DNA from: Hyphomicrobiales bacterium
GTDB lineage: Bacteria > Pseudomonadota > Alphaproteobacteria > Rhizobiales > Rhizobiaceae
DNA length: 64,000 nucleotides
Assembly (NCBI GenBank): GCA_900473685.1
Contig: UCNE01000005.1
Coordinates: 248,001-312,000 of the forward strand
Reading direction: 5' to 3'
The notes below the pieces were generated by a model. That model was given only the letters and a program-made list of their open reading frames with translations. It had not been told where the DNA came from and searched no databases. Shown here piece after piece: positions 24,917 to 34,394 of this stretch (position 1 is its first letter; the number at the start of each line of letters is the position of its first letter). Made by a program: the position numbers and the translations under genes.

Positions 24917-26185
24917 ATGGCCGTGATCACCGACCCGAAAGCCTTCCTGGAAACGCTGTTTCATGCGGCGGTCGCCGCCGCCGATCCGGCCAGGGTTCTC
25001 GCCGCCAACCTGCCGGAAAAGCCGAAGGGCAGCACGGTGGTGATCGGCGCCGGCAAGGGGGCCGCCCAGATGGCGCAGGTGTTCGAGGGGCTATGGGACT
25101 GGCCGCTGTCGGGCGCCGTCGTCACCCGTTACGGCTATGGCGCGCGCTGCGAGCGGATCGAGGTGCTGGAGGCGTCGCATCCGCTGCCGGACGAGAATGG
25201 GCTGAGGGCATCGCGCCGGTTGCTGCAGGAAGTCAGCGGACTGACCGAAGACGATCTCGTCGTGGCGCTGATCTGCGGCGGCGGCTCGGCGCTGTTGCCA
25301 TTGCCGGCGGGGAATTTGACATTGGACGACGAGATCGCCGTCAACCGGGCGCTGCTGGCATCGGGTGCCCCGATCAGCGCGATGAACGCCATCCGCAAGC
25401 ATGTGTCCGGCATCAAGGGCGGGCGGCTGGCGGCTGCAGCATGGCCCGCAAAAGTCGTGTCGCTTGTGGTTTCAGACATTCCCGGCGACGATCCCGCGCT
25501 GGTGGCCTCGGGGCCGACGATTCCGGACAAGAGTAACCGCGACGATGCGTTACGCTACATCGAGCGCTACCGGTTGGAATTGCCGGAAAAGGTGATGGCG
25601 GTTATCCGCAGCGATGCGTCTGGAGCACCCAGTCCGACGGACCGGGAATTCCGCCACAACGAAGTCCGTCTTGTCGCGTCTGCCGCCGTTTCGCTGGAGG
25701 CTGCGGCCGAGAAGGCGCGGGCCGCCGGTGTCGAGGCCGTGATCCTGTCCGATGCCATCGAGGGGGAGGCGCGGGAGGTCGGGCGCGTGCATGCGGCGAT
25801 TGCCCGTGAGGTTTTCGTTCGCAACAGACCTTTCAGGAAGCCGGTGGTTATTCTTTCCGGCGGCGAAACGACGGTGACCATCCGGGGCAAAGGCAAGGGC
25901 GGGCGCAACAGCGAATTTCTTCTGTCGCTGGCACTCGGGATTGATGGCGTCGATGGCATTTCGGCGCTGGCCGCCGATACCGATGGCATCGACGGGTCGG
26001 AGGACAATGCCGGCGCGTTTGCGGACGGGACGAGTGTTGCGCGTCTTGCCAAGGCCGGTGTTGACGGGGCGGCTCTGCTCGATCGCAACGATGCCTGGAC
26101 CGCGTTCGATGCGATCGGCGATATTTTTAAGCCGGGACCGACAGGGACCAATGTCAATGATTTCCGTGCTATCCTCGTTCAATAG
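24917..26185 (+). CDS. ttuD: Glycerate 2-kinase (MOFRL/DUF4147 family)
   Basis: A 422-residue kinase of the TtuD/GckA family. The N-terminal DUF4147 domain has GSTVVIGAGKGAAQMAQVF and VALICGGGSALLPLPAG, plus SAMNAIRKHVSGIKGGRLA. The C-terminal MOFRL domain has VVILSGGETTVTIRGKGKGG and the diagnostic GGRNSEFLLSLAL. It phosphorylates glycerate to 2-phosphoglycerate and so ends the route from glyoxylate to glycolysis. Called earlier hydroxypyruvate reductase in some annotations. It starts 16 bases after the T tract of a terminator. Confidence 0.92.
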   Translation: MAVITDPKAFLETLFHAAVAAADPARVLAANLPEKPKGSTVVIGAGKGAAQMAQVFEGLWDWPLSGAVVTRYGYGARCERIEVLEASHPLPDENGLRASRRLLQEVSGLTEDDLVVALICGGGSALLPLPAGNLTLDDEIAVNRALLASGAPISAMNAIRKHVSGIKGGRLAAAAWPAKVVSLVVSDIPGDDPALVASGPTIPDKSNRDDALRYIERYRLELPEKVMAVIRSDASGAPSPTDREFRHNEVRLVASAAVSLEAAAEKARAAGVEAVILSDAIEGEAREVGRVHAAIAREVFVRNRPFRKPVVILSGGETTVTIRGKGKGGRNSEFLLSLALGIDGVDGISALAADTDGIDGSEDNAGAFADGTSVARLAKAGVDGAALLDRNDAWTAFDAIGDIFKPGPTGTNVNDFRAILVQ

Positions 26186-26284
26186 CGCCGTGTCATGAAT
26201 ATTCAGATCCCCTTGCGTAAAATCTGGAACCATATTCCCGATCGCCAGTTTCCCTCCTCAGGGCAACGCAAGAGGATAACGGCA

Positions 26285-26704
26285 ATGCTGAAATCAATGT
26301 CTGCCGCAATCTCCGGCATCGAAATTGATCCGCAGCAGGGCGGAATGAGCTTGGCTGACTTCGGATGGCGCTATCGGGTGGTGATCATTTTCCCCGATGA
26401 CAGTCATATCGACGCGGCGCGTCAGGCAAACCAGCTGCTTGCCCAGGCCGAGGGCCTGCGTGAGAGGGACATCATCGTGCTGGAGGTCGGCCGGAACGAC
26501 GTCAAGGCGTTGTTCGGACCGGAATACGACCTCAATTGCTACGCCATCCGCTCCGACCTGGACGTAACTGACGGATTCTTTGCGATGATACTGGTCGGCA
26601 AGGATGGTGCGGTCAAATTCCGCACGGACGAAGTGATCCCGGCGACAGTGCTGTTTGAACTGATCGACCAGATGCCGATGGCTCAGACGAAGCGTTCAAA
26701 CTGA
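26285..26704 (+). CDS. DUF4174 domain-containing protein
   Basis: A 139-residue protein with the thioredoxin-like DUF4174 pattern: LADFGWRYRVVIIFPDDSHI, the ERDIIVLEVGRNDVKALFG segment and a C-terminal AMILVGKDGAVKFRTDEVI. Function is unknown; relatives are small, sometimes exported proteins. This one has no clear signal peptide from the ATG at 26285, which was chosen because AGAGGA precedes it. A frame extension to 26195 would add 30 residues lacking family similarity. Its last bases overlap the convergent flavoprotein gene by nine bases. Confidence 0.75.
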   Translation: MLKSMSAAISGIEIDPQQGGMSLADFGWRYRVVIIFPDDSHIDAARQANQLLAQAEGLRERDIIVLEVGRNDVKALFGPEYDLNCYAIRSDLDVTDGFFAMILVGKDGAVKFRTDEVIPATVLFELIDQMPMAQTKRSN

Positions 26705-27931
26705 AACCGGCGTTGCCCAATCCTGCCCCAGCAGCCATTGATTGATCCCCGCTGCCGCTGCTCGCCCTGTGGCAAAGCACGCCGTGAGCAGGTAGCCGCC
26801 GGTTGGTGCTTCCCAGTCCAGCATTTCTCCGGCGGCAAAGACACCCGGCAGGGTTTTCAGCATGTAGCGTTCGTCAAGAGCATCAAGGCGGATGCCGCCG
26901 GCCGAAGAAATGGCTTCGGCGATCGGGCGGGGGCGGATGACCGGAATGGGCAGCGTCTTGATCACTCCTGCGAGTTGGGCCGGATCGTTGAAAGCGGCCT
27001 GAGAACCGAGTTCCCGTACCAGCGCAGCCTTGACACCTTCAAGGCCGGCACCCTTGCGCAGACGGTTGGAGAGGCTGATTTTCCCGTCTTGCCGCGAAAG
27101 GTCTTTTTCCAGCCGCTCGACGCTGCGGCCGGGGGCGAGGTCGACAAGCAGCGTTGTCTCGCCCCGTCGCGTCAGCCGGTCCCGCAGCGCGGCCGAATGG
27201 GCATAGACGAGGCTGCCTTCGATACCGTGGCGGGAGATGACGAACTCACCCGGGAACGTACCGGCGTCGGATGTGGTCGTGACGGATTTTAGCGGCGCGC
27301 CGGCAAAGCGGTCCCTGAAGACATCGCTCCAATCGACATCGAAGCCGCAATTGGCGGGCTGCAGGTCGGCGATGCCGACGCCTTTGTCTCTCAGCAACGG
27401 AAGCCAGCTGCCGTCCGCGCCGAGGCGCGGCCAGCTGGCGCCACCGAGCGCAAGCAGCGTCGCGTCGCTGTGGATGGTTTTGAGGCCATTCGGGGTTTCG
27501 AAGGTGAGGCCGTCATTGGCAAAGCCGGTCCAGCGGTGGCGTGTCATCAGCTTGACATCATGCGCTTCCAGCCGCTTCAGCCAGGCCCGCAACAGCGGCG
27601 AGGCCTTCATGACGGTTGGAAAGACGCGGCCGGACGTGCCGGTAAAGGTTTCAGTGCCGAGGCTGGAAGCCCATGCCTGTACGTCGGCGGGGGTGAAAGC
27701 ATCCAGCGCAGTACGCAGGCGATCCGATGCGGCGCCGAAACGGGTGGCGAAACGCTGATAGTCTTCCGAATGGGTGATGTTGAGACCGGACTTGCCGGCA
27801 AGCAGGAATTTGCGGCCAAAGGTCGGCATGCCGTCATAGACTGTCACGGCATGGCCGGACGACGACAACACCTCCGCCGCCATCAGGCCCGCGGGGCCGC
27901 CGCCGATGATCGCGATCTGTTTTGCTGTCAT
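26696..27931 (-). CDS. BaiN/HI0933-type FAD-dependent oxidoreductase (flavoprotein)
   Basis: A 411-residue flavoprotein of the HI0933/YhiN family. The N-terminal FAD motif is IAIIGGGPAGLMAAEVL, followed by the family-specific KFLLAGKSGLNITHSE. The C-terminus has LPGVFAAGEMLDWEAPTGGYL, the second FAD contact. Members reduce unsaturated or keto substrates, but the substrate here is unknown. The ATG at 27931 starts immediately before the Rossmann strand; a 20-residue extension is unlikely. The next gene is divergent, with a 384-bp gap. Confidence 0.88.
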   Translation of the reverse strand: MTAKQIAIIGGGPAGLMAAEVLSSSGHAVTVYDGMPTFGRKFLLAGKSGLNITHSEDYQRFATRFGAASDRLRTALDAFTPADVQAWASSLGTETFTGTSGRVFPTVMKASPLLRAWLKRLEAHDVKLMTRHRWTGFANDGLTFETPNGLKTIHSDATLLALGGASWPRLGADGSWLPLLRDKGVGIADLQPANCGFDVDWSDVFRDRFAGAPLKSVTTTSDAGTFPGEFVISRHGIEGSLVYAHSAALRDRLTRRGETTLLVDLAPGRSVERLEKDLSRQDGKISLSNRLRKGAGLEGVKAALVRELGSQAAFNDPAQLAGVIKTLPIPVIRPRPIAEAISSAGGIRLDALDERYMLKTLPGVFAAGEMLDWEAPTGGYLLTACFATGRAAAAGINQWLLGQDWATPVSV

Positions 27932-28315
27932 TAGATGCGTCCGCTGCCGTTGTTCGAAGCCCGTCTTGGAGACTACAGGCTTCATGCGCAAGGATAAACG
28001 TGATCATTCCGTATTCTGAAGACACGCAGTGAACCGCTCATCGCCGCAACTGCCATCGCAGACGATCCGGTTCGATCGTATTTTTTTACAAATCATGCGC
28101 GCAAGCCGCTGTCTTGGTTCGGAAATTGTTTTGCGGCTGTGTTAGTCTCGAAAATCGGTACCGGTGCGGTGGAGAGGAGTCCGCTGTACCGGCGTCTTGC
28201 AGCGGCTGCTGTACCGGGAGGAATGCCGATATCCTTGCCCGCCTTTTTTGAGGCCGGTCTCATATCGTCGTCTTCTTTCCGTTCAGGCAGCGCGATCCGG
28301 CTGGGAGGAGGCTTG
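27932..28315. other. Divergent intergenic region before the leucine-degradation operon
   Basis: These 384 bases hold the 5' ends of the flavoprotein gene and of liuA. An AT-rich patch near 28078-28092 and TTAGTCTCGAAAAT near 28142 could be promoter parts. No inverted repeat or regulator gene stands out. An open frame continues 59 codons upstream of liuA but lacks similarity to the enzyme. Confidence 0.4.
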
Positions 28316-29479
28316 ATGTATTCTGGCGGCTTGAATTTCGCCTTGGGCGAAGAGATCGAGGCTCTGCGCGACACCGTGAGGCGGTTTGCAAGCGAGCGCA
28401 TTGCGCCGCAGGCGGCCGATATTGACCGGGACAACAGCTTTCCGATGCCGCTCTGGCGGGAGCTGGGCGATCTCGGCCTGCTCGGGATCACGGCGGGCGA
28501 GGATTATGGCGGCATCGGTCTCGGTTATCTCGCCCATTGCGTGGCGATGGAGGAAATCAGCCGGGCCTCGGCCTCGGTGGCTTTGAGCTACGGCGCCCAT
28601 TCCAATCTCTGCGTCAACCAGATCAACCGCAACGGCTCCGACGCGCAGAAAGCCCGGTATCTGCCGAAGCTGATTTCCGGCGAACATGTCGGTGCGCTGG
28701 CAATGTCCGAGCCGGGGGCCGGGTCCGATGTCGTGTCGATGAAGCTGCGCGCTGACAAGCGCGGTGACCGTTATGTGCTCAACGGCAACAAGATGTGGAT
28801 CACCAATGGTCCTGATGCGGACGTTCTGGTTGTCTACGCCAAGACCGATCCGGACGCCGGGCCGCGTGGCATCACCGCGTTTCTGGTCGAAAAAAGTTTC
28901 GCCGGATTTTCGACCGGCCAGAAGCTCGACAAGCTCGGCATGCGCGGCTCCAATACCTGCGAGCTGATCTTCAGCGATTGCGAGGTGCCGGCCGAAAATG
29001 TGCTCGGCAGTGTTGGCGGCGGCGTGCGCATCCTGATGTCGGGTCTCGATTACGAGCGCGTCGTGCTGTCGGCCGGACCGCTCGGCATCATGGCGGCTTG
29101 CCTCGACGTTGCGGTCCCCTATCTGCATGAGCGAAAGCAGTTCGGCCAGCCGATCGGCGAGTTCCAGCTGATGCAGGGTAAGATCGCCGACATGTATGTG
29201 ACGCTGAATGCGGCACGCGCCTATGTCTATGCCGTGGCGGCCGCCTGCGATCGCGGCGAGACGACGCGCAAGGATGCGGCCGGATGCATTCTCTATGCGG
29301 CTGAACGGGCAACGGCCCTGGCACTCGAAACCATCCAGGTGCTGGGCGGCAATGGCTACACCAACGACTATCCGGCCGGGCGGTTGCTGAGGGACGCGAA
29401 ACTGTACGAGATCGGTGCTGGAACCTCGGAAATACGGCGTATGCTGATCGGCAGGGAGCTTTTCGGCGAGACGGCTTGA
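28316..29479 (+). CDS. liuA: Isovaleryl-CoA dehydrogenase
   Basis: A 387-residue acyl-CoA dehydrogenase. [16 protein letters not shown] and [20 protein letters not shown] are family signatures. [15 protein letters not shown] carries E247, at the position of the catalytic glutamate special to isovaleryl-CoA dehydrogenases. It converts isovaleryl-CoA to 3-methylcrotonyl-CoA and passes electrons to ETF. The ATG at 28316 lies behind GGGAGGAGG. It heads the operon whose next genes carboxylate and cleave the product, which confirms the substrate. Confidence 0.94.
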   Translation: MYSGGLNFALGEEIEALRDTVRRFASERIAPQAADIDRDNSFPMPLWRELGDLGLLGITAGEDYGGIGLGYLAHCVAMEEISRASASVALSYGAHSNLCVNQINRNGSDAQKARYLPKLISGEHVGALAMSEPGAGSDVVSMKLRADKRGDRYVLNGNKMWITNGPDADVLVVYAKTDPDAGPRGITAFLVEKSFAGFSTGQKLDKLGMRGSNTCELIFSDCEVPAENVLGSVGGGVRILMSGLDYERVVLSAGPLGIMAACLDVAVPYLHERKQFGQPIGEFQLMQGKIADMYVTLNAARAYVYAVAAACDRGETTRKDAAGCILYAAERATALALETIQVLGGNGYTNDYPAGRLLRDAKLYEIGAGTSEIRRMLIGRELFGETA

Positions 29480-29516
29480 ACGTGACACTCTGCAGGATGT
29501 TTGGTCGGGGGAATGA

Positions 29517-31124
29517 ATGGCCGTTCTGAAATCGCAAATTACCACGTCTTCGGAAACCTTCCGCGCCAACAGCGCGGCGATGGCAGAGGCGATGCGCGTC
29601 GTCGAGGAAGCGGCGGCGCTGGCGGCCGGCGGTGGCGGCGAGGTGGCGCGCGAGCGCCATGTCAGCCGCGGCAAGATGCTGCCGCGTGAGCGGGTGGCAC
29701 AACTGATCGACCCGGCGACGCCCTTTCTGGAGATCGGGCTGACCGCGGCGCATGGGCTTTACAAGGGCGAGGCGCCGGGAGCAGGGCTGGTGACCGGCAT
29801 CGGTCGCGTATCCGGGCGTGACTGCATGATCGTCTGCAACGATGCGACGGTCAAAGGCGGCACCTATTACCCGATGACGGTGAAGAAGCATCTGCGGGCG
29901 CAGGAGATCGCGGCGGAGAACAATCTGCCTTGCATCTATCTGGTCGATTCCGGCGGCGCCAACCTGCCGAACCAGGACGAGGTGTTTCCCGATCGCGATC
30001 ATTTCGGCCGCATCTTCTACAATCAGGCCAACATGTCGGCGGCGGGCATTCCGCAGATTGCCGTCGTCATGGGGTCGTGTACGGCGGGCGGCGCCTATGT
30101 GCCGGCCATGTCGGACGAGGCGATCATCGTCGAGGGGCAGGGGACGATCTTCCTCGCCGGGCCGCCGCTGGTGCGGGCCGCGACGGGTGAGGTCGTGTCG
30201 TCGGAGGATCTCGGCGGCGGTGACGTCCATACGCGGCTTTCCGGCGTTGCCGATCATCTGGCCCGCGACGATGCACATGCGCTGGCGCAGGCGCGCCGGG
30301 CGGTTGCCAATCTCAACCGCCCCTCCATAACCACCGTCGAGCGGCAGGCGCCGGAAGAGCCGGTTTACGATCCCGACGATATCTCCGGTGTCGTGCCGTC
30401 CGATCTGCGCACGCCCTACGATATTCGCGAGGTGATCGCCCGGATCGTCGATGGATCGCGGCTGGACGAGTTCAAGGCGCGCTATGGCACGACGCTGGTC
30501 TGCGGCTTTGCCCATATTCACGGAATTCCGGTCGGCATCATCGCCAACAATGGCGTGCTGTTTTCGGAATCGGCACTGAAGGGCACGCATTTCGTCGAGC
30601 TGTGCTCGCAACGGAAGATCCCTTTGATCTTCCTGCAGAACATCACCGGCTTCATGGTCGGGCGCAAATACGAGACCGAAGGCATTGCCAAGCACGGCGC
30701 CAAGCTGGTGACGGCGGTGGCGACGACCAAGGTGCCGAAGATCACCATGCTGGTCGGCGGCTCGTTTGGCGCGGGCAATTACGGTATGGCTGGGCGCGCG
30801 TTTTCACCGCGCTTCCTGTGGACCTGGCCGAATAGCCGGATTTCGGTGATGGGCGGCGAACAGGCCGCAGGGGTGCTGGCAACCGTGCGCGGCGATGCGC
30901 TGAAACGCGCGGGCACGCCCTGGACCGAGGAAGACGAGGCGAAGTTCAAGCAGCCGGTGCTGAACCTGTTCGAGACCCAGAGCCACCCGCTCTATGCCTC
31001 GGCGCGGCTGTGGGACGACGGCATCATCGACCCGCGCAAGAGCCGCGATGTGCTGGCACTTTCCTTGTCGGCCGCACTCAATGCACCGATCGACGATACC
31101 CGTTTTGGCTTGTTCAGGATGTGA
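29517..31124 (+). CDS. liuB: 3-Methylcrotonyl-CoA carboxylase beta (carboxyltransferase) subunit
   Basis: A 535-residue biotin-dependent carboxyltransferase. The crotonase-like halves are visible in [37 protein letters not shown] and the second half [32 protein letters not shown] and [15 protein letters not shown]. These last motifs are typical of MCC and geranyl-CoA carboxylase beta subunits. Together with the alpha subunit encoded two genes on, it makes 3-methylglutaconyl-CoA. Length matches MCC beta. Starts with ATG at 29517, 37 bases after liuA. Confidence 0.93.
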   Translation: MAVLKSQITTSSETFRANSAAMAEAMRVVEEAAALAAGGGGEVARERHVSRGKMLPRERVAQLIDPATPFLEIGLTAAHGLYKGEAPGAGLVTGIGRVSGRDCMIVCNDATVKGGTYYPMTVKKHLRAQEIAAENNLPCIYLVDSGGANLPNQDEVFPDRDHFGRIFYNQANMSAAGIPQIAVVMGSCTAGGAYVPAMSDEAIIVEGQGTIFLAGPPLVRAATGEVVSSEDLGGGDVHTRLSGVADHLARDDAHALAQARRAVANLNRPSITTVERQAPEEPVYDPDDISGVVPSDLRTPYDIREVIARIVDGSRLDEFKARYGTTLVCGFAHIHGIPVGIIANNGVLFSESALKGTHFVELCSQRKIPLIFLQNITGFMVGRKYETEGIAKHGAKLVTAVATTKVPKITMLVGGSFGAGNYGMAGRAFSPRFLWTWPNSRISVMGGEQAAGVLATVRGDALKRAGTPWTEEDEAKFKQPVLNLFETQSHPLYASARLWDDGIIDPRKSRDVLALSLSAALNAPIDDTRFGLFRM

Positions 31125-31135
31125 GGAGAAAGACC

Positions 31136-31519
31136 ATGAAACGTGATGCTTTCAATGCCAAGAACGCCCCCCAGCCGCGCGGTGGTTATGCGCAGGCTGT
31201 CCGGATCGAGGACTTTTCCCGCGTGCTGTTCGTCAGCGGCCAGATCCCGGCGGATTCCGACGATGTGCTGCCAACCAGCTTCGAAGCACAGGCGCGGCAG
31301 GTCTGGCTGAATGTCGATGCGCAGCTGAAGGCTGCCGGCATGAGCAAGGCCGATATCGTCAAGGTGACGACGTTTCTGTCCGACCGGCACCATACGATGG
31401 CCAACCGGGAAATTCGCGCCGAATATCTGGGCAACCTTGCGCCGGCGATGACGGTGGTGATTGCCGGTATTTTCGATGAGAACTGGCTGCTCGAAGTCGA
31501 GGTCGTCGCCGCGCAATAG
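31136..31519 (+). CDS. RidA/YjgF/YER057c family protein
   Basis: A 127-residue RidA-fold protein: YAQAVRIEDFSRVLFVSGQI, the AQARQVWLNVDAQLKAAG segment and a C-terminal VVIAGIFDENWLLEVEVVAA. Archetypal RidA members deaminate reactive enamine/imine intermediates made by PLP enzymes. Here it sits between the two carboxylase subunit genes. The canonical C-terminal arginine region of RidA (PxRxxV) is replaced by GNLAPAMTVV, so the activity may differ. The ATG at 31136 follows AGGAGA. Confidence 0.85.
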   Translation: MKRDAFNAKNAPQPRGGYAQAVRIEDFSRVLFVSGQIPADSDDVLPTSFEAQARQVWLNVDAQLKAAGMSKADIVKVTTFLSDRHHTMANREIRAEYLGNLAPAMTVVIAGIFDENWLLEVEVVAAQ

Positions 31520-31533
31520 ACCGGGATACACGG

Positions 31534-33519
31534 ATGTTTTCGAAAATACTGATTGCCAATCGTGGTGAAATCGCCTGCCGGATCATCCGCACGGCGCGGC
31601 GCCTCGGCATTCGCACGGTCGCGGTGTTTTCGGATGCGGATGCCGGAGCGCTGCATGTTGAACTGGCGGATGAAGCGTTTCGCATTGGTGCGGCGGCGGC
31701 CAGCGAAAGCTATCTGAACGCCGGGCGCATCATTGCGGCGGCGGAGCGATCCGGTGCGCAGGCGATCCACCCCGGTTACGGGTTCCTGTCGGAAAACGCC
31801 GATTTCGCCGAGGCGGTCGAGGCGGCAGGGATGGCCTTTATCGGACCCTCGGCCGCAGCCATTCGTGCCATGGGCCTGAAGGATGCGGCAAAGGTGCTGA
31901 TGGAGCAATCCGACGTCCCGGTGGTTCCGGGCTATCACGGCGACAATCAGGATGGTGTCTTTCTGGCAGAACAGGCCGGCGCCATCGGCTTTCCCGTGCT
32001 GATCAAGGCGCGGGCGGGCGGCGGCGGCAAGGGCATGCGTCGCGTCGATCGTGCGGAAGATTTCGAAGCATCGCTTGAGGCGGCGCGGCGGGAGGCGGAG
32101 GCCGCCTTCGGCGACGGTGCGGTGCTGATCGAAAAATACCTGACGAAGCCGCGCCATATCGAAATCCAGGTGTTTGGCGACCGGCATGGCAATGCGGTGC
32201 ACCTGTTTGAACGGGACTGCTCGCTGCAGCGGCGCCACCAGAAGGTGATCGAGGAAGCGCCGGCGCCGGGCATGACGGCGGAGATGCGCCGGGCGATGGG
32301 CGAGGCGGCGGTGCGGGCCGCGCGCGCGATCGATTACTGCGGTGCAGGCACGGTCGAGTTCATCGCCGATGTTTCCGACGGGCTGTGGCCCGACCGGTTC
32401 TTCTTCATGGAAATGAACACGCGGCTGCAGGTCGAGCATCCGGTGACAGAAGCGATTACCGGCATCGATCTGGTCGAATGGCAATTGCGGGTGGCCAATG
32501 GCGAGCCCTTGCCATTGAAACAGTCGGAATTATCGATCGACGGCTGGGCATTCGAGGCGAGGGTTTATGCCGAGGATCCGGCGCGTGGCTTTTTGCCATC
32601 GACCGGCACGCTGTCACATGTCAGCTTTCCGGCCGAGGCAGCGCGGGTTGACGCTGGGGTGCGCCAAGGTGACCGGATCAGCCCGTTCTACGATCCGATG
32701 ATTGCCAAGCTGATCGTGCACGGACCGACGCGGGCGGCAGCACTTGCACGGCTGTCCGCGTCATTGGAAGCAAGTCATATCGGCGGCGTCGCCAACAATC
32801 TCGCGTTCCTCGCCCGGCTGAGCCGCCAGGCCGATTTCGTTGCGGGACATCCCGATACCGGCCTGATCGACCGGGAGGTTGAGGCGCTGACGGTGGTGGA
32901 TGCGCCGGATGAAACCGTGCTGGCGCTGGCGGCGGTGTTGTCGCTCGGCACCTTGCAGGTGCCACCGGCTGGCGATCCCTGGCGGTCGCTCGGTCACTGG
33001 CAGGTCTGGGGGCAGGCGACGCGGACGGTGACGCTGGATCATGCGGGCGAACGGCATATGCTGCGCGTGGCGGCACGTGGCCTCGACCTGTTTGCCGTGC
33101 ATGGCAGCAGCCGGGTCATTCCTGTTCGCATCTCCGGCCGGTTTGACGGCGGTTGCCTGGTCGAGGCCGATGGGCGCCAGAGCCGGTTGCAACGGCTTGA
33201 GATACCGAAGGGTTTTACGCTGCTTGTCGATGGCCGCGCCTTCGATTTCCATGTCCCTGATCCGCTCGACGGCGAAGCCGAAAGTGCTGCGGGAAGCGAT
33301 CGCCTGATCGCGCCGATGCCGGGGTTGATCAAGCTGGTGCGCGTCAGGGCGGGGGATGCGGTGTCGAAGGGCGATCCGCTTGTTGTCATGGAAGCGATGA
33401 AGATGGAGTTGACGCTCTCGGCCAGCCGGGACGGTATTGTCGATAGCTTGTTCGTCGCCGAGGGCGATCAGACCACGGATGGTACCGTGCTTTTGATGCT
33501 GAAGCCCGAGGAGGCCTGA
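31534..33519 (+). CDS. liuD: 3-Methylcrotonyl-CoA carboxylase alpha (biotin carboxylase) subunit
   Basis: A 661-residue biotin-containing subunit. Biotin carboxylase N-domain: SKILIANRGEIACRIIRTAR. ATP-grasp: KARAGGGGKGMRRVDR, QVFGDRHGNAVHLFERDCS, QRRHQKVIEEAPAPG and FMEMNTRLQVEHPVTE. The C-terminal biotinyl domain has EAMKMEL with biotin lysine K623. It carboxylates biotin with bicarbonate and ATP and works with the beta subunit. The stop overlaps the next start by one base in TGATG. Confidence 0.94.
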   Translation: MFSKILIANRGEIACRIIRTARRLGIRTVAVFSDADAGALHVELADEAFRIGAAAASESYLNAGRIIAAAERSGAQAIHPGYGFLSENADFAEAVEAAGMAFIGPSAAAIRAMGLKDAAKVLMEQSDVPVVPGYHGDNQDGVFLAEQAGAIGFPVLIKARAGGGGKGMRRVDRAEDFEASLEAARREAEAAFGDGAVLIEKYLTKPRHIEIQVFGDRHGNAVHLFERDCSLQRRHQKVIEEAPAPGMTAEMRRAMGEAAVRAARAIDYCGAGTVEFIADVSDGLWPDRFFFMEMNTRLQVEHPVTEAITGIDLVEWQLRVANGEPLPLKQSELSIDGWAFEARVYAEDPARGFLPSTGTLSHVSFPAEAARVDAGVRQGDRISPFYDPMIAKLIVHGPTRAAALARLSASLEASHIGGVANNLAFLARLSRQADFVAGHPDTGLIDREVEALTVVDAPDETVLALAAVLSLGTLQVPPAGDPWRSLGHWQVWGQATRTVTLDHAGERHMLRVAARGLDLFAVHGSSRVIPVRISGRFDGGCLVEADGRQSRLQRLEIPKGFTLLVDGRAFDFHVPDPLDGEAESAAGSDRLIAPMPGLIKLVRVRAGDAVSKGDPLVVMEAMKMELTLSASRDGIVDSLFVAEGDQTTDGTVLLMLKPEEA

Positions 33520-34394
33520 TGTCTTCCACCGGCACAGTTGTGGACCGGGTTTCCATCGTCGAGATGGCGCCGCGCGACGGCCTGCAGAACGAGAAGGCTC
33601 TGATCGAGACCCAGGACAAGATCAGGCTTACCGACATGCTTTCGGGCTGTGGTTTCGAGCGGATCGAAGTGACGAGTTTCGTCAGCCCGAAATGGGTGCC
33701 GCAACTGGCCGATGCTGTCGAGGTTATGGCCGGGATTACCCGGCGGCCGGGAGTGCGTTATGCCGTGCTGACGCCCAATATGAAGGGGTTCGAGGCTGCC
33801 TTGGCCGCTGGTGCGGACGAGGTGGCGATCTTCGCGTCTGCTTCCGAAGGCTTTTCGCAGCACAATATCAATTGTTCGATCGCCGAAAGCATCGAGCGGT
33901 TTCGCCCGGTGGCAGAGGCGGCGTGGCGTGAGGGAATTGCGGTGCGCGGTTATGTCAGTTGCGTGGTGGAATGCCCCTATGACGGAGCCGTTGCGCCGCA
34001 AAGTGCTGCCGGTGTTGCGGCGCAATTGCTGCAACTTGGCTGTTATGAAATCAGTCTTGGCGATACGATCGGCCGCGGCACGCCGGAGGCTGTCGATCGC
34101 ATGCTGGCTGTGGTGCTTGAGGATATCCCCGCGCAAAAACTCGCCGGGCATTTCCACGACACATCGGGCCGGGCGCTCGACAATATCGGCGTGGCGCTCG
34201 ATCGCGGCATCCGGGTGTTCGACGCATCGGTTGGCGGGCTCGGCGGCTGTCCCTATGCGCCGGGCGCCAAGGGCAATGTTGATACGCTGTTGGTGGATCG
34301 TTATGTGAGGGGCCGCGGATTTGTCACCGGCCTTGATGAAGACGCGCTGGATGCCGCCTCTGCTTTTGCGCGCAGTTTGAGGAGTGCCGTATGA
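33519..34394 (+). CDS. liuE: Hydroxymethylglutaryl-CoA lyase
   Basis: A 291-residue DRE-TIM barrel lyase. It has VSIVEMAPRDGLQNEKAL with the catalytic arginine and metal aspartate, the LAGHFHDTSGRALDNI metal-histidine segment and the loop GGLGGCPYAPGAKGN with the catalytic cysteine. It splits HMG-CoA into acetyl-CoA and acetoacetate. Translation is coupled on both sides: its start overlaps liuD by one base and its stop overlaps the next start by four. Confidence 0.94.
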   Translation: MSSTGTVVDRVSIVEMAPRDGLQNEKALIETQDKIRLTDMLSGCGFERIEVTSFVSPKWVPQLADAVEVMAGITRRPGVRYAVLTPNMKGFEAALAAGADEVAIFASASEGFSQHNINCSIAESIERFRPVAEAAWREGIAVRGYVSCVVECPYDGAVAPQSAAGVAAQLLQLGCYEISLGDTIGRGTPEAVDRMLAVVLEDIPAQKLAGHFHDTSGRALDNIGVALDRGIRVFDASVGGLGGCPYAPGAKGNVDTLLVDRYVRGRGFVTGLDEDALDAASAFARSLRSAV

